A stretch of 64,000 bases of DNA from Bedellia somnulentella (Eukaryota > Arthropoda > Insecta > Lepidoptera > Bedelliidae), in the NCBI GenBank assembly GCA_963576735.1, contig OY755176.1, positions 15,361,423-15,425,422 of the forward strand, given 5' to 3'. The notes under the pieces were generated by a model. It did no database searches and was not told where the DNA came from. It saw only the letters and a program-made list of their open reading frames with translations. This document shows positions 41,901-53,344 of this stretch, one piece after another. A program made the translations under genes and the position numbers. How positions within the stretch are numbered: position 1 is the stretch's first letter; each line of letters opens with the position of its first letter.

Positions 41901-43727
41901 AATAAATTTGATGTGAATAGCTGCTAATAATTATTATTTTAAAAGGCGGTAGCGAAGGTTGAATCTACGATATTAAATATTACTGCGTTTTATAAATTAA
42001 TGTGTAAGATTGATATACTTGACTGAGAGCGTCCAGGCTGTCCCCTCTAGGGACAAATTGGTGAATATAATGTTTTATGAATCTGAAACATTGTATATTT
42101 GAACATTTTGTGTAATAGTTTTAATGGTATCGTACAAAGGACATTAGAAGAAGTCCGCGGAAAATGCAAATAAATGTCATTACATTTCTTTCCCCTTATC
42201 CTAATGCTTTATGTGCCGGAAGAATTTGACATCTCAACGCCCTTAAATGTAAATTAGGTTCCTGAACTTGTAATAAAAGTGGCCAATGTATGATCAAGAT
42301 TTCAATAGTCGAGTAACAATTCAATTTTTACTACTGCAAATTTCCTTATACTTCCTAGAAAGTACTATAAAGTTTTCAATTTCAAAAGCACTATCAATAA
42401 TGACTCAGCGTTTTACGTCCCAGATTAACCAATTAAGTGTAAGAGTTTCTTCTATAAATCTTCCCGCAAGTTTAATTACACAAGTACCCATTAGTTATAG
42501 AGATGAGACCGTAATGTAAGTCTATAATTTAAAGGTTAATGATTTATAGGATAAGTTTCGCATCCCCAGGTAAGTTAATATAACAAACAACTTTTTCTTG
42601 TGTAATAAAAACTTGGGAAATATGTCTGGGATCGATAGAAAAGATGTCATTTTGATAGATGTAGTAATATTTACTTTATCGGATCTTAAAAACTTACGTC
42701 ATATCTTTTCGGAGGCAACTAAGAGCCTTTATTTTTCGTGGCTTTTCAAGTGAATTGTGGGTGGTGCGTTTGGCCACCCATCACCAACCATCCTTTGGTT
42801 CATTTACTCTCAAAAGTCGCATTTACACGATAATTGTAAAACTTTCTATTTATGGTTTAGGATATGGGATGCGAGTACGTATGCCATATTTTCATTCATT
42901 CATATTTCGTTCATGTTTCTGTTCTCATTTTTATAATTAAATCTTTTTCAGTCTGTGCAAATAAAAGCAGGTCAGAAAAACGCACAAGCCCTATACTAAA
43001 TATGTTTTTAAACGCAGCATAATGTTTTCGTTTACTTTCGAAACAACTGGTTGAGAAATAGTTCTTAGATACTTTTGATTGATGATGGTAACAAAATGCC
43101 TGGGTTCTTAGTACTCATTTTTAGGGGTGATATTCCAGAAAGTGTGATAAAGGTGGCAGGTTGCTGTCAGCTGATAAGTGGTCGCCAACTACAGCAACTT
43201 TTAGTCATTTTTCTTTTCGATGCAGTTTCCCGGACGGTATCAGTAAGACGTCTAATAACGTCTACATCATTTGGTTTTTTACTATTTTGCCTTTTTTCAC
43301 AGCTTATTCATTTATTAATTTTAATTATTCTAGGACTTTACCCACCAATAGCTTATGAAAGACTTATTTGGTATCTAACATGGGCATAGCTACTATACCA
43401 ATAGGAAATAATGGCTTGAGCATAAACTTGTTCATAAATTGGCTAACTCAGAAAAAGCAGCATTCACTATTAGCTTTCTGATTTTATTGTCTCTCTATTT
43501 AGTCCAAGAAAGTAAAATCTCACCATAGGCTGAGCACTAGGATGCTCCTGCTTCATGGCTGGTCCAGTCGCGGGGGCAGGGGAGGGCGCTGCGGGTGCGG
43601 GGGGCGCGGGGCTCGGGGACGCCGCGGCGGGCAGGCCGGGACTCAGACCTGCTACTCCGGGGACGCCGGCTATGGGCGCGCCTGGGACTCCGGCGGTACC
43701 GCCTAGGGGCTTGCGGCCGCGGTAGCT
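32398..43727 (-). CDS. Tet: Tet: TET-family 2-oxoglutarate/Fe(II) DNA dioxygenase, eight exons, N-terminus not in hand
   Basis: In transcript order the exons are 43727-43524, 39671-39605, 39535-37028, 36811-36672, 36336-36108, 35556-35278, 35114-34886 and 34636-32398. They total 5895 nt in one frame (1964 residues plus stop), with consistent GT-AG phases. TET enzymes oxidise 5-methylcytosine; insect Tet is also linked to N6-methyladenine in DNA and to RNA cytosine. The Cys-rich region carries [35 protein letters not shown] and [17 protein letters not shown]. Fe(II) ligands are seen as [10 protein letters not shown] (HxD, about 1155/1157 in in-window numbering) and EMHSTSAV (His about 1820). 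The 2-oxoglutarate Arg is in [12 protein letters not shown] (about 1835), 15 residues after that His as in mammalian TET2. The C-terminus VTGPY matches the family. The first exon has no start codon of its own, so more 5' exons must exist. Confidence 0.95.
34886..35114 (-). CDS. Tet: Tet exon with HxD iron ligands
   Basis: The acceptor is CTTTCAG|GT and the donor AGACAA|GTGAGT. It encodes [20 protein letters not shown], then [20 protein letters not shown] and [17 protein letters not shown] supplies two Fe(II) ligands; DEQLHVLPLY and DEFG are TET signatures. Confidence 0.95.
35278..35556 (-). CDS. Tet: Tet exon, zinc-binding Cys-rich/DSBH junction
   Basis: The acceptor is TTTTACAG|GT and the donor TTTTCTG|GTAAGT. 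It encodes [29 protein letters not shown] and [13 protein letters not shown], all hallmark TET sequences. Confidence 0.95.
36108..36336 (-). CDS. Tet: Tet exon, Cys-rich region part 2
   Basis: The acceptor is ATTTCAG|GTG and the donor GTCAAG|GTAGGT. It encodes [40 protein letters not shown] and [15 protein letters not shown]. The pattern matches the TET WDGIP and DRRC.LNENRTCTCQG block. Confidence 0.95.
36566..36634 (+). mobile_element. SINE-A 3' scrap in a Tet intron
   Basis: TTTCCAAATGTGGCTGAGGT and TTGGCCGTGAGTATATTTAT match the SINE-A end. It is the only SINE piece noted between 29.4 and 40.6 kb. Confidence 0.55.
36672..36811 (-). CDS. Tet: Tet exon, Cys-rich region part 1
   Basis: The acceptor is TTTCTAG|GT and the donor AAATGG|GTGAGT. 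It encodes [20 protein letters not shown], then [20 protein letters not shown] and CPMAKW, closely matching TET2 ([20 protein letters not shown]). Confidence 0.95.
37028..39535 (-). CDS. Tet: Tet large exon with Gln/Asn-rich region
   Basis: The acceptor is CTTTCAG|GT and the donor CATTTAG|GTAAAT. The 2508-nt exon begins [20 protein letters not shown], so it starts upstream of any in-frame Met. It contains a Gln/Asn/Met segment of about 140 residues (about 38600-39040) with units like QQMQNQQ, followed by Ser/Tyr/Pro-rich disordered sequence. Near its end, [20 protein letters not shown] and [20 protein letters not shown] begin the conserved TET Cys-rich module. Confidence 0.93.
39605..39671 (-). 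CDS. Tet: Tet exon, 67 nt
   Basis: The acceptor is TTTACAG|GCA and the donor ACGCAAG|GTATTG. It encodes [20 protein letters not shown] then TQ, phase 0 in and phase 1 out, joining cleanly to [10 protein letters not shown] in the next exon. Confidence 0.85.
40618..40973 (-). mobile_element. SINE-B in a Tet intron
   Basis: A complete copy flanked by the perfect 12-bp duplication ACGATTTATAAC (40606-40617 and 40974-40985). The head has B box GGATTTGAACAC and A box GGGCTATCAC. Confidence 0.92.
40986..43523. other. Tet intron, mostly unassigned
   Basis: No convincing exon. A decayed SINE-A lies at about 42710. The GC-richer patch near 41680-41800 (AAACGAAACGCGCGGCTGCG) is unexplained. Confidence 0.4.
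42710..42835 (+). mobile_element. SINE-A, decayed
   Basis: GGAGGCAACTAAGAGCCTTT and GGCCACCCATCACCAACCAT follow the SINE-A order. Confidence 0.45.
43524..43727 (-). CDS. Tet: Tet exon, Pro/Ala-rich linker (most 5' firm exon)
   Basis: The acceptor is CTCTTGCAG|AGC and the donor CCTATG|GTGAGA, phase 0 on both sides, 68 codons. The product starts [20 protein letters not shown], continues with Pro/Ala runs and ends [11 protein letters not shown]. It is GC-rich. Partial decayed copies of its 5' half lie just upstream (43851-44174). Phase and position support membership of Tet; the sequence itself is low complexity. Confidence 0.8.
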
Positions 43728-44240
43728 CTGCAAGAGAATTGAGAGTTGAGATTTAGAGAGTTTGGTAGGTACTTAAGTAAGTTGTGTTTCTGGGTAATGG
43801 ATTGTCGGTTTGGAATTGGGTAGCATAATAAAGGTTTCTATTAAGTACCGCTATGGGCGCGAGCTCTGCAAAAGACTTGCGGGTTGGGTTGGGTTTTTGA
43901 GTGAGTGAAAGCGAGTGGTTTTAGTTAATAGATAGTATGGGGAAGCTCTCCATTTAGTCCTGCTATGGGTGCGCATGGGACTCCGGCTGAATAGCTTAAA
44001 GGCTTTCGGTAGCTCTGGGAGAGTTGAGATTTCAGAACTTACGTAGGAGTTTCTGAGTAATGGCTTGTCGGTTTTTTATTTAGTGGTATGGTAAAGATTT
44101 CTATTTATTTTTGCTATAAGCGCGCCTGGGAATATAGCTGTACCGCATGAGGGCTTACGGCAGCGGTAACTCTGATAGGGAATTGCGAGTTGAGATTTAG
44201 GTAATTTGGTATTGGTGTTGGGTGGTACGGTAGACCTTTC
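43640..44240 (-). repeat. Tandem partial copies of a Tet exon and its flanking intron
   Basis: The exon-start segment at about 43664-43727 recurs in degraded form at 43851-43878 (with deletion), 43961-44017 and 44111-44174. Each is followed by the same intron words (GAGTTGAGATTT, GTAATGG.TTGTCGGTTT, GGTTTCTATT). On the minus strand the copies still resemble SYRGRKP...[10 protein letters not shown] but carry stops or shifts. Confidence 0.8.
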
Positions 44241-44689
44241 GATTTCATGGAGTTTCGAAACGATAGTTGGAAGTTTCCAGTTTATATAATAAGTAGTTGA
44301 AGACTAAGGCACTGAATAGTATTTTAGCTATTTTTATCACATATTTACTATATTGTGTATTATATTGTATAGTGAATTGATTAATTGCTCACCTATTGCA
44401 ATATTAAGAAACAACGGATGGCTGAAAAGTTGGACCTTTTTGTCCTTTATTCGACTCTATTTACAGACTTTATTATTTCAGTTGTGATATCGTTACCACT
44501 GCTATTTACTTGAGAACACCCAATTCAATCAAAGAAAATCTTAAAGTACATATTTCACAATGATTTATTTGAGCAAATTTTCGCATATCATGGAGCATAA
44601 ATAAGAATCACGGTGCAAACAAGAATGATAAATGACTTTTCACAGATAAGTTCAGCTCATGAATATTAATTTGTTCATTTATTACAGAA

Positions 44690-45496
44690 CTAGTGGATCG
44701 TCCCAGCTTCGCACGGGTAGCGTTGTTTTTTAAATATCTGAGGTTTCTTTCTTCGGTCACTGCTCAAGCATTGTGAAATTCAGGGCAATGTTTTCAATTT
44801 ATTAAATTTATAGCACTCCCTAAACAGTGTTGTTTGGTGATTTTGAATGCGCTTTAATGAACGGTTTAGTTTTTCCGTTTAATAGCAAATTTTGGAATAA
44901 AACGCTATGAAGTATTTATAACAATCTAAAAAATAAATCATTACGTATTGTAGGATACAACTACTGGCGCCATCTAGTATTTTATAAGTAAATTAGTAAC
45001 GATTCGGTTTTGGTCACGGGCGCGATGGCTTATTTTATGTATAATTTCGGTGTTTCTCTACCGATTTCTATGATTCTTTTTTTATTGAATAGGTAATAAT
45101 GTTACCTTATTTAAATTAGGGATGAGTGAGAGGTTTACAAACGTAAGAGTAAACAAATACAATCAGAATGTTCCGAACTGCTAAGCTATCAGGAATTACA
45201 CGTGTTATTGTGAGTCAACCGTAAAAGATAGACATAAACTGTTGAGGATTTTTTTTTAGATAATTTTATGAAGAATATTTCCGTGTTACATGATTTCTAT
45301 GTAAGTTTAACCATTAAGGCTGCACACGCGACGGAAGCTTAAAAAATGGAGTAACTTCTCCCGTTTTCCCAAAATTCCCTTTTACTACTCTGCTGGAAAG
45401 TATACAAAAACCTGCCCAGGAGTATGGAGAATAATTGTACCAAGTTTCGTTAAAATCCGTCGAGTAGTTTTTGTTTCCATAAGGAACATACAAACC

Positions 45497-45550
<54 letters not shown>

Positions 45551-45669
45551 AATTTTACTGATTGCATTTTTGGCATCAGTATCGATCCCTAATCACCACC
45601 TGATAGTTATTTTGAAAATATATTTCATGTACAGAATTGACCTATCTACAGATTTATTATAAGTATAGA
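44690..45669 (-). mobile_element. Non-autonomous Helitron, family E, copy 2
   Basis: A|TCTATACTTATAATAAATC to CCACTAG|T on the minus strand. The CAGA tract is about 64 bp, longer than in copy 1. Confidence 0.87.
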
Positions 45670-46705
45670 TGAATCACATAGAACAATGTATACTTGTGAA
45701 AATAAATAGGTTACGAGTCCGCTTTAAAAATTAAAATTGGATTTTTTGAATATTATAAAGTAGGTTTATATCTCTTGCTAACCTGTAATCGGTCAAAAGC
45801 TAAAATTCTACAGAACTGAAGTGAATTAAACTGAATATCAAGTCATACGTATAATTGAATGTTCACTTGTAAAAATATTCCATTCGAGCACAATACTGAG
45901 CAATGTATCAAATCAAACATTTATCTTAATACACGCTTCCTCTTCTAGATTGGCCAAGACTAGAAGGATATTGTACGAGTACTACAATAACACATATTTT
46001 TATATACGCTGTGTATATGTATCCAATAATGAAGATACTGGTCAATTAGACTTCATAAGTCAAAATAAAACAACAGGAAAAACAAAAAGCAATTTAATCT
46101 TATCAAGTCAGGCAATTACGGTGGAATTATTTAAACTCATTTACCAATGTAAATATTGGTATGTGTATTTTCATTACATGTACTACTACTCTGTTCTAGT
46201 TATAATTTCAATTAACTATATGATTTCAAATACAGAAAACATTTTACTAACGTCTTAAGCATTCCGCGGCTATCTTTAAATTGTATTTTAGGTGCGTAAA
46301 ATAAAAAGACAATACAGAATTTGAAGTAAATACCTCAAAACCGAAAACTATTAGTTTCGACATCGCCTTATAAAGGTAACCAAAAGCTTTCAGTGAAATG
46401 AAAATAAATAGAAAACTCCACTTGTTGCCCGTCCCATAACGCTGTTCGTACGTCATAGAAACCTATAGTTACACACAATCAACATAATTACAAATATCCA
46501 CTATGATAGCTTATGAAAATAACAAGCTAAACATAATGGATGGTAATCAACCGGTTGATTCTCGGAACTGCACTCAACGGTAATTTGTACGAAACCAATT
46601 GATATTAGACAGCAAGTAAAGCACTCGTTCGTACACGGATTCAATTAGGTTATTACTTAACTGTGAAGCTTGCTTTGATAATAGGTGTCCCGAATATATT
46701 TTAGA
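45670..46705. other. Presumed Tet intron, unassigned
   Basis: An open + frame at 45950-46258 is AT-driven (Tyr/Ile/Asn-rich) with no domain features. Nothing else is seen. Confidence 0.4.
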
Positions 46706-46827
46706 CTAGCAGCCCGTCCCGGCTTCGCTCGGGCATAAATTATCATTAACATTTTGTTTTTTATTTTATTACATGTTTTATTGTTTTAATATATTTTTTT
46801 AAGTTTTAAGCTATGTTATATTTTTTT

Positions 46828-47074
46828 GCTGTGTAGTGTCGGCTTAGAATAGCACTACCCCATTTCTTCCGGTGGGTGTACGTAAGAGGCGACTAACGGT
46901 TTTGAGGCTTTTGAGGGATTTTTGGGCGATGCGGTTGGTGACCCATCACCAACAACCTTTATTTCACCATCTTTTCCCCACACAACTTCCAAAAGTGGCT
47001 GAGGAATTTCTGATTCCTTAGCTCTGGCTACCCCTTCTAGGGATTTATAGCCGTGAGTATATGTATGTATGTAT
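46828..47074 (+). mobile_element. SINE-A nested in a Helitron
   Basis: Flanked by GTTATATTTTTTT (46815-46827 and 47075-47087). Full length. Confidence 0.92.
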
Positions 47075-47149
47075 GTTATATTTTTTTGTATTTATATTTA
47101 GATATATTTTTTTATTTTTCATGAGTAATTACATCAAAAACCATTCAAT

Positions 47150-47500
47150 TTATAGAGTTAGAGCTTCCCTGTAAACAATATTTGACGTTGTTGTATTTTG
47201 GGGCAGCAAAATAAATTGATGTTCAGGAGCTCCCACCCGCGACAGGCCAACGTACAGTTGACCGTGAGTAAAACAATTATTTCGCAGGTCAATCCCTACT
47301 AATTTGAAGGTTTGGCCTTGGGACTTATTAATTGTTAAAGCAAAAGATGTTTTAACCGGAAATTGTAGCCGTTTAAATGGAATTGGCAGATCAGTTGGGA
47401 TCATCGGTATATGAGCTAATTGACCGGCTGCTGGGCCAGTGATAATAGTCGCTACAATTAAATTTTGCTTTAACTCTTTGATAAGCAGCCTCCCGTACCC
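47150..47500 (-). pseudogene. Helitron helicase (PIF1-like) C-terminal fragment
   Basis: LLIKELKQNLIVATIITGPA, then IPMIPTDLPIPFKRLQFPVK, then TSFALTINKSQGQTFKLVGI and CFTHGQLYVGLSRV show the conserved helicase motifs FA.TINKSQGQTF and YV.LSRV of Helitron Rep-Hel proteins. The N-terminal Rep nuclease and Walker motifs are absent, so it is inactive. Confidence 0.85.
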
Positions 47501-48106
47501 CTTCGTGACGCCTGCAACAACTTACTATGCATAGCTAATCGAGCGGAGTTTTATCTATTTTTTTAATTCGAGATAACTTTCGAATGGAATGTTCGAATCG
47601 AATAATTCAAAAAGTAATATAAGGGTATTGAAGTAGTCTGAAATAATATATACGTTTTTTTTTATAAGGATTAGATAGGTCCATATAAAGAGCCTTTTCT
47701 AAAGCAGGATTTTAATTTAATTTTTAAATAATTTTATATTATGACGCTTGTTGTGAGATAACTATAATAGTTAGAGACATGCTGTTGGGGCATTTTTTTT
47801 AGATAATGATGTGTTCTATAAAATTGTAGTACATAATTTTATTATATTGTCAATAGTTTTCGCAGCGCACGCGATAAAAGGATTTTTTTTGGTATTTTTT
47901 TAACACCTTGGGTTACATTTTTGAAGTTTACGTAAGGATCCCTAATTTTTTTGAAAATGAAATATAGCCTATGTCACTCAGGAATAGTGTAGCATCAAAA
48001 CAGTGAAAGAATTTTTCAAATCCATTCAGTAGTTTTGGAGCCTATTCAATTCAAACAAACAAACAAACAAAAAATCAAACCTTTCCTCTTTATAATATTA
48101 GTATAG

Positions 48107-50887
48107 ATAAATTCTAAAACAGTACAGTGTCTTTTTTTCATTTGTAACATTTAGCGTAGTTGTATGTCATAATTTGGATGTGATAGCCTGCTCCATTAAG
48201 TTTTCTATATAAAGTTTTGACTGTAATTAAACTATTCATAAAAATATATACTTTTGGATTTACATTCAAGGTTAATTATGTAAAGTATATTTTATTATAT
48301 AACAGATTACTATTCATATCCGACAAGTATTAAAATAATGTTGGAATAAAACACAACCGTTTTTGACATAAAACAATCATACCATTTCAATTCTGTGACA
48401 CCATAAAATATTGCTAACCCATTTCCACCGTATTAACATGTATAATCACTGTATACAAAAAGAGTAAAAATGATTCATCGGTGTTCAGTGGAGCAGTCAT
48501 GATTAACTGGGCCACGGGCGGCCACCGTCATCTAATTAGCACTAACTAACACACTTGCAGCCACGGGAGCATCACGCTACTAACTATGTTAGGTACATTC
48601 TAAACTTGTCGTGTAGCTAGAAAATTATAATAAATAAATGTCCGGACTTCTTATACACAGATCAAGTAAGCCCCAAATTAAGTAGAACTTGTATTATGAG
48701 ATACCAACTCAACGATATATTTAATATTACATATCGAAGCTAGTCACCTATCCATTCGGCCAAGGATGTCGACAAAACCTAAGCGGCAGATTTTATTCAT
48801 CAATTAATGGATGAAACAATCAAAAGAGCCAAAACAGTTTTCAAAATATTGATGGTTTTTATGTTGGCGTTAATGATATATTAGTCTTTGAAATCGTGGA
48901 TGTCGAGTTTTATTATATAACTGTTAAACTCTAATAATTCTAATATGTGTATTAAAAAGTTCAGAACCGAATTGCATTTGACGCATTTTTGCATTGAAAT
49001 TATACCTATCAATATTTTATATGAAATACAGTTTTAATCGAAATTACTGAATCGAAATCATTCAATCAGGCTCCTTCGTTTGATTGGATCCTCTAAATTG
49101 AGGTTATTTTGAAAATACGTCATTAGAATCTTATATTTTTTTAGATTAATAAATAAAACAATGCGATATCCTTTCGACTTAAAAGATTACCTTTTGTAGG
49201 TAATCCTTACGTTTAATTATATTAAAAATGCCACCCACGGCGTTGTCCCACTGCCCTCGGCTTTCAAGAAGGGTGGTCCTAACAAGTTTATGCTCCACAG
49301 AACGCTATTATTAATGTTTTTATTCAAAACTTATAATACAATTGGAGTGCTTATTTAAACTTGAATTAATGCTGTATTTTTTAAAATCATATTTTCTTTG
49401 TATGGTTAATAATTACCAATATAATGTTGTATAATCAAACATCAGTTTTCGTAAGCTAAAAAAGCTTGCTATAATAATTAAGTAGGAAAGCAGGTGCGTG
49501 CAAGATATGTTAGCAATTAAAATACAATATCCGCAACGAACCAAATCTTTTTGAATCCGCAGCTGAATTTTTGAATAAATCTTTTTTTGCGGGTAAATTT
49601 AATAAAATATGAGAACGAGCAATATGTACGCTAACAATAATTTCCTTTTTCCGCTTGATTAGGTTACATCGGCGTAATTGCATTATGACGGGAGATTCTA
49701 CGATCATCGCTAAGGTATTATTTTGCTGCATTATTGTTAGTCTTAACAAAAAAAATTATGAGAACAACTTGACTTATACCTTATACCTGAAAAAATACCA
49801 CATTCATGCACATTCAAATTCTTAGACAGCATTGTACAATTTGTTGAGGAACTTGATTAAATTTTTGAGCAAATTTATATAAGATGCACATTCTACAATG
49901 ATTGTACTTATTAATATGCCATTATGACATTCATAACATAATATTTAGATTAAACGCACCTAAGAAATATTGCTAAAAAGAGCGGATCACTTATCAAAAA
50001 CTAAATAAGGAAGTAGAAGTGCTAAATAAAAAATAATTTGCCAAACATCCACAAAAACAGTCCAAAAAGTAGTAGAACAAGACAAAGGCAGCTATTAAAC
50101 ATAAACAAAGGCCGGCAGTCCTGGCTGCGGGCAAGTTGGAATTCAACTTCTACTTAATAGTCAGCAGTAAATACCGTGAATCGAGATGCATAATGCAATC
50201 CTACAAAGTTTCGGTACACCGCGTTCCTATAACTTAAAGCCGTAACGTTTTCATTATGATATAATGAGAAAGTTATTTTCGTCAAGTATTATTTAATTGG
50301 ATTACACAGTTATAGTTTTTATGTAAATCGAATTACTTATTAAGAATACAACGAACATACATGGAACACTCAGAGCTTCTATCATAGACTCTACAACGAC
50401 TTATTGGGCACACGTAATAAGAGAAGATAAAGGAGTGGTAAGTATGATGGTGGCGTAAACTGGTACATAAGATACTAGGACAAAGTTTAATCAATTAGGT
50501 TTATTAGATAATACTTTACTAATTCTTCATCAAACACCCTAAAAATCTGACGTCTGAAGATCACTGAACACATAACTAAAATTTCGACAGCTATCTAATG
50601 TGCAAAGAATTTGCGAATTCAGAAACATATAAAATTTAATCCAATGTTAATGCTCAATTTCGTGTAGGCGATAGTAATTTCAGGGAACATAAACAGACGT
50701 CACAGTGACATGCGGTTGTAAATAATGTTTTACGACGTACGCAAGATTTATGGTTCGATCCGAGCCAGACTGCACTTCGGCAAGGTCGACGATACTTTGA
50801 TCTTACTGCTCGTTCCGCTACCAAATACTTAGGCTATTAAATTTGCAATGTTAGGAAATATTCGCTTTTGGATTTACATAAAAATTG
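48107..50887. other. Presumed Tet intron, unassigned
   Basis: AT-rich. A GC-richer 60-bp patch near 49231 does not give a recognisable product. No exon of Tet was found. Confidence 0.4.
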
Positions 50888-51078
50888 GCTGTTAAGTGCC
50901 GGCTCGAAATAGCATTAAACTAGTTTACCATGGATGTCGTAAGAGGCACTCAGGGTGTTGGTGCATTTAAGTCCTTGTCGGGAGGTGCGGCTGGATACCC
51001 ACTCGGCGACTAAGGGAACGATTTAGGAAACGATAGAGACCCGTTACCAACTTTACTTAATTTTACTACACTGTACTG
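50888..51078 (+). mobile_element. SINE-A, decayed
   Basis: GTTAAGTGCCGGCTCGAAAT, GATGTCGTAAGAGGCACTCA and GAGACCCGTTACCAA follow the SINE-A 5' half. Confidence 0.55.
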
Positions 51079-51990
51079 GTTTTCAACCCGCTTGGATCTC
51101 TATCTTGAGACAGACCTCATAAATTGGGCATGGAATTTTAAGAACACATACTTTTCAAAAACACGTCTACTGAGCATATAAAACTGAAATATGATTTACG
51201 ATAAGGCGACCTCATTAGATTATGGCTTAAGCATATCTCGCACAAATAATAATCGATAACGTTAGAAGTCAACCCATATTTCAAAACAATTTAAAAATAA
51301 AATTTATAATATAAAATGAACTTGAGCTTTGCGGAACGAAAATTCTAAATTATTTTGGCAGTAATGTACAATTTTACATAGTAAAAGGATAGTAGCTTAC
51401 CGCCGTAAAATGTATGCAAATAAATCTGCATAGAAATTTTGTAATAGCTGTTATAAGAACCGAGAGCTCGGGCTATGAAAATATACTTTTGTAGGAGGCA
51501 AAAATAATATTGTTTGACGAATGTTTATATTTTATGATGCTGCTTTTCCTGTTAAACAATGAATATATGACGAACGGGAATATTATCAATATAAAAAGTG
51601 AAGGAAAATATTTTTGTAAGTATATGTTCAGTAAACTTTTAACGGGAGTTTCCAAAAAGTTGTTGTATGATTTATTATGGAAACAATCTTGCATTCTGTC
51701 ATCTCATTTATATTACGCTTTTATGCTCAGAAAAACAATATAATTCAAATGTTACCTAGTTTTATTTTTTGAATACCACCATATTATTAATTCTCAGCTA
51801 CATTTCCATATCGTTTTATATAATGATAATATTTATATTTAATACATGGTAAATGTGTCTAGATATATTGTTATAAACTTCCTTTTCCTCACTTCTGGCA
51901 ATTTGATTTTACAGATGCTTCAAACTGTATAGTTTTAACTAGTCTAAGTCAAAATTGCAAGTTTAGATACATAATATTAAATGCTTCCGA

Positions 51991-52272
51991 GGCCTAGCAC
52001 GAGCGCTATTTAATCGTCACGATATCGGTTAGAATGAGATGTCAGTATACGATACTAAGTAAGAGCGAAAGAGATGGCTATTTTATACCAAGCGATATCT
52101 AGCTAAAAGGTCGCTCGTTAGCTATGCTGGAGGCCTAGCACCAGCGTTATTTTATCGTTACGATATCGGTTAGAATGAGACGAATAGTATACGATACTAG
52201 GTAAGTGTGAAAGATATAGCTGTTTATACCACGCGATATCTAGTTAATAGGTCGCTTCGCTTGTACTAGCTA
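51991..52272. mobile_element. Tandem dimer of MITE-F
   Basis: Two ~140-bp units begin GGCCTAGCAC at 51991 and 52132. They share CGATATCGGTTAGAATGAGA, TATACGATACTA and GCGATATCTAG. Their ends are imperfect inverted repeats (CTAGTACGAGCG type). A single copy lies at 11851-11984. Confidence 0.75.
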
Positions 52273-53205
52273 TACTGATATTTGTTTACGAGCGATCTAG
52301 GTCAGGCGTAGTTGAGAACTAATTTATCTTAGCGATGCTTCCCCACTAAACCTGCTATGGAAGTAATTAAACAAAATCTCGATATAATAAAACAGTCAAA
52401 CGACTAACTAAGAAAGTTTTATTAAAAGACCAAATTAGATTACTAATAAAGGTTTTTAGCTCTAAATGTACTGAAGCAATTTTGATGTATCGATTACCAA
52501 AAATATGCCATATTACTTCTGAAATCTTGGAAATGCCCAAGACAGGATAAAAATGTTTATGGAAATACTTGGCTAATAGTACGAAGACGGTGTGTAGTTA
52601 ACAACAAGTATACTCATTTTGAGATGAACAGACTCCTCATATTTAGGACAAGTTCTTTGTGTAGAGTTGTTGAATAATGTGTTATGAATGGTTATGATCA
52701 CACACACCATTAAAAATGTTATTGCCATGAAGTTACTACTTATATAATTACGTGAGTTACTTAATTTTATGAGGTCAGTAATAAATATTGAACCAAACGC
52801 CGACCATATTCTTTAAACTGTCTAGGTCAACGTCCAAACGTTGCCAAAGAAGAAATAGGAAGAAAAAAGGAAAGAATGTCTCTTTTAAATATTCAATTTC
52901 AATTCCCACATTAGTCAATTACGGACAAACAAGACCCAAAAATGCAAAGCAAACAAGAACAACGTATGTAAATCAGAGACGGCCATTAAAAGACAAGTAG
53001 CAAACACATGTCCCGTACATGACTGCGTTGGTCCGCTATTTATACATGTGTACTGCGCTGCGGGAGAACAATGACTACACGTAAGAACGCACTTGCGGGA
53101 AAATGATTCTACATTAGCTACGAGTACTAGTGTACAGCTTTGCACAGGTTATCTTTCAAATATCTAAGGGTGAGCACTTATAAATTTAGCGTGATGATTA
53201 GCCTA

Positions 53206-53243
53206 CCCCAATGGGAATTAACGGCGTGAGTATATGTATGTAT
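53206..53243 (+). mobile_element. Minimal LINE-C-type tail insertion with perfect target duplication
   Basis: Only the final ~38 bases of LINE-C (CCCCAATGGGAATTAACGGC, GTGAG and TATG units) are present. They are flanked by GATTAGCCTA at 53196-53205 and 53244-53253. This is an extreme 5' truncation by target-primed reverse transcription. Confidence 0.75.
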
Positions 53244-53344
53244 GATTAGCCTATAGCACTCCTGAAAAGTGTAGCTTTCTGATTACCAAAGAATACAAAA
53301 ACGTGATGAAATTAAGGCTTACTTCCAAACATTTATATTTAGAA

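Larger units (their letters stand above)
46706..48106 (-). mobile_element. Helitron with helicase remnant, carrying a SINE-A insertion
   Basis: On the minus strand it starts A|TCTATACTAATATTATAAAG and ends GGGACGGGCTGCTAG|T with a GC-rich 3' hairpin. Internally it retains the C-terminal part of a PIF1-like helicase (47500-47150) and has been hit by SINE-A at 46828. The Rep domain is missing. Confidence 0.85.

Noticed and set aside
45385..45576. Ser-Val-Cys-Leu repeat protein
   Set aside because: It is the translation of the CAGA microsatellite inside a Helitron.
45950..46258. 102-residue + frame
   Set aside because: AT-driven composition, no domain and no splice support.
52788..53145. Basic frame (+) and Cys-containing frame (-)
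   Set aside because: Short and low complexity, without recognisable domains or splice context.
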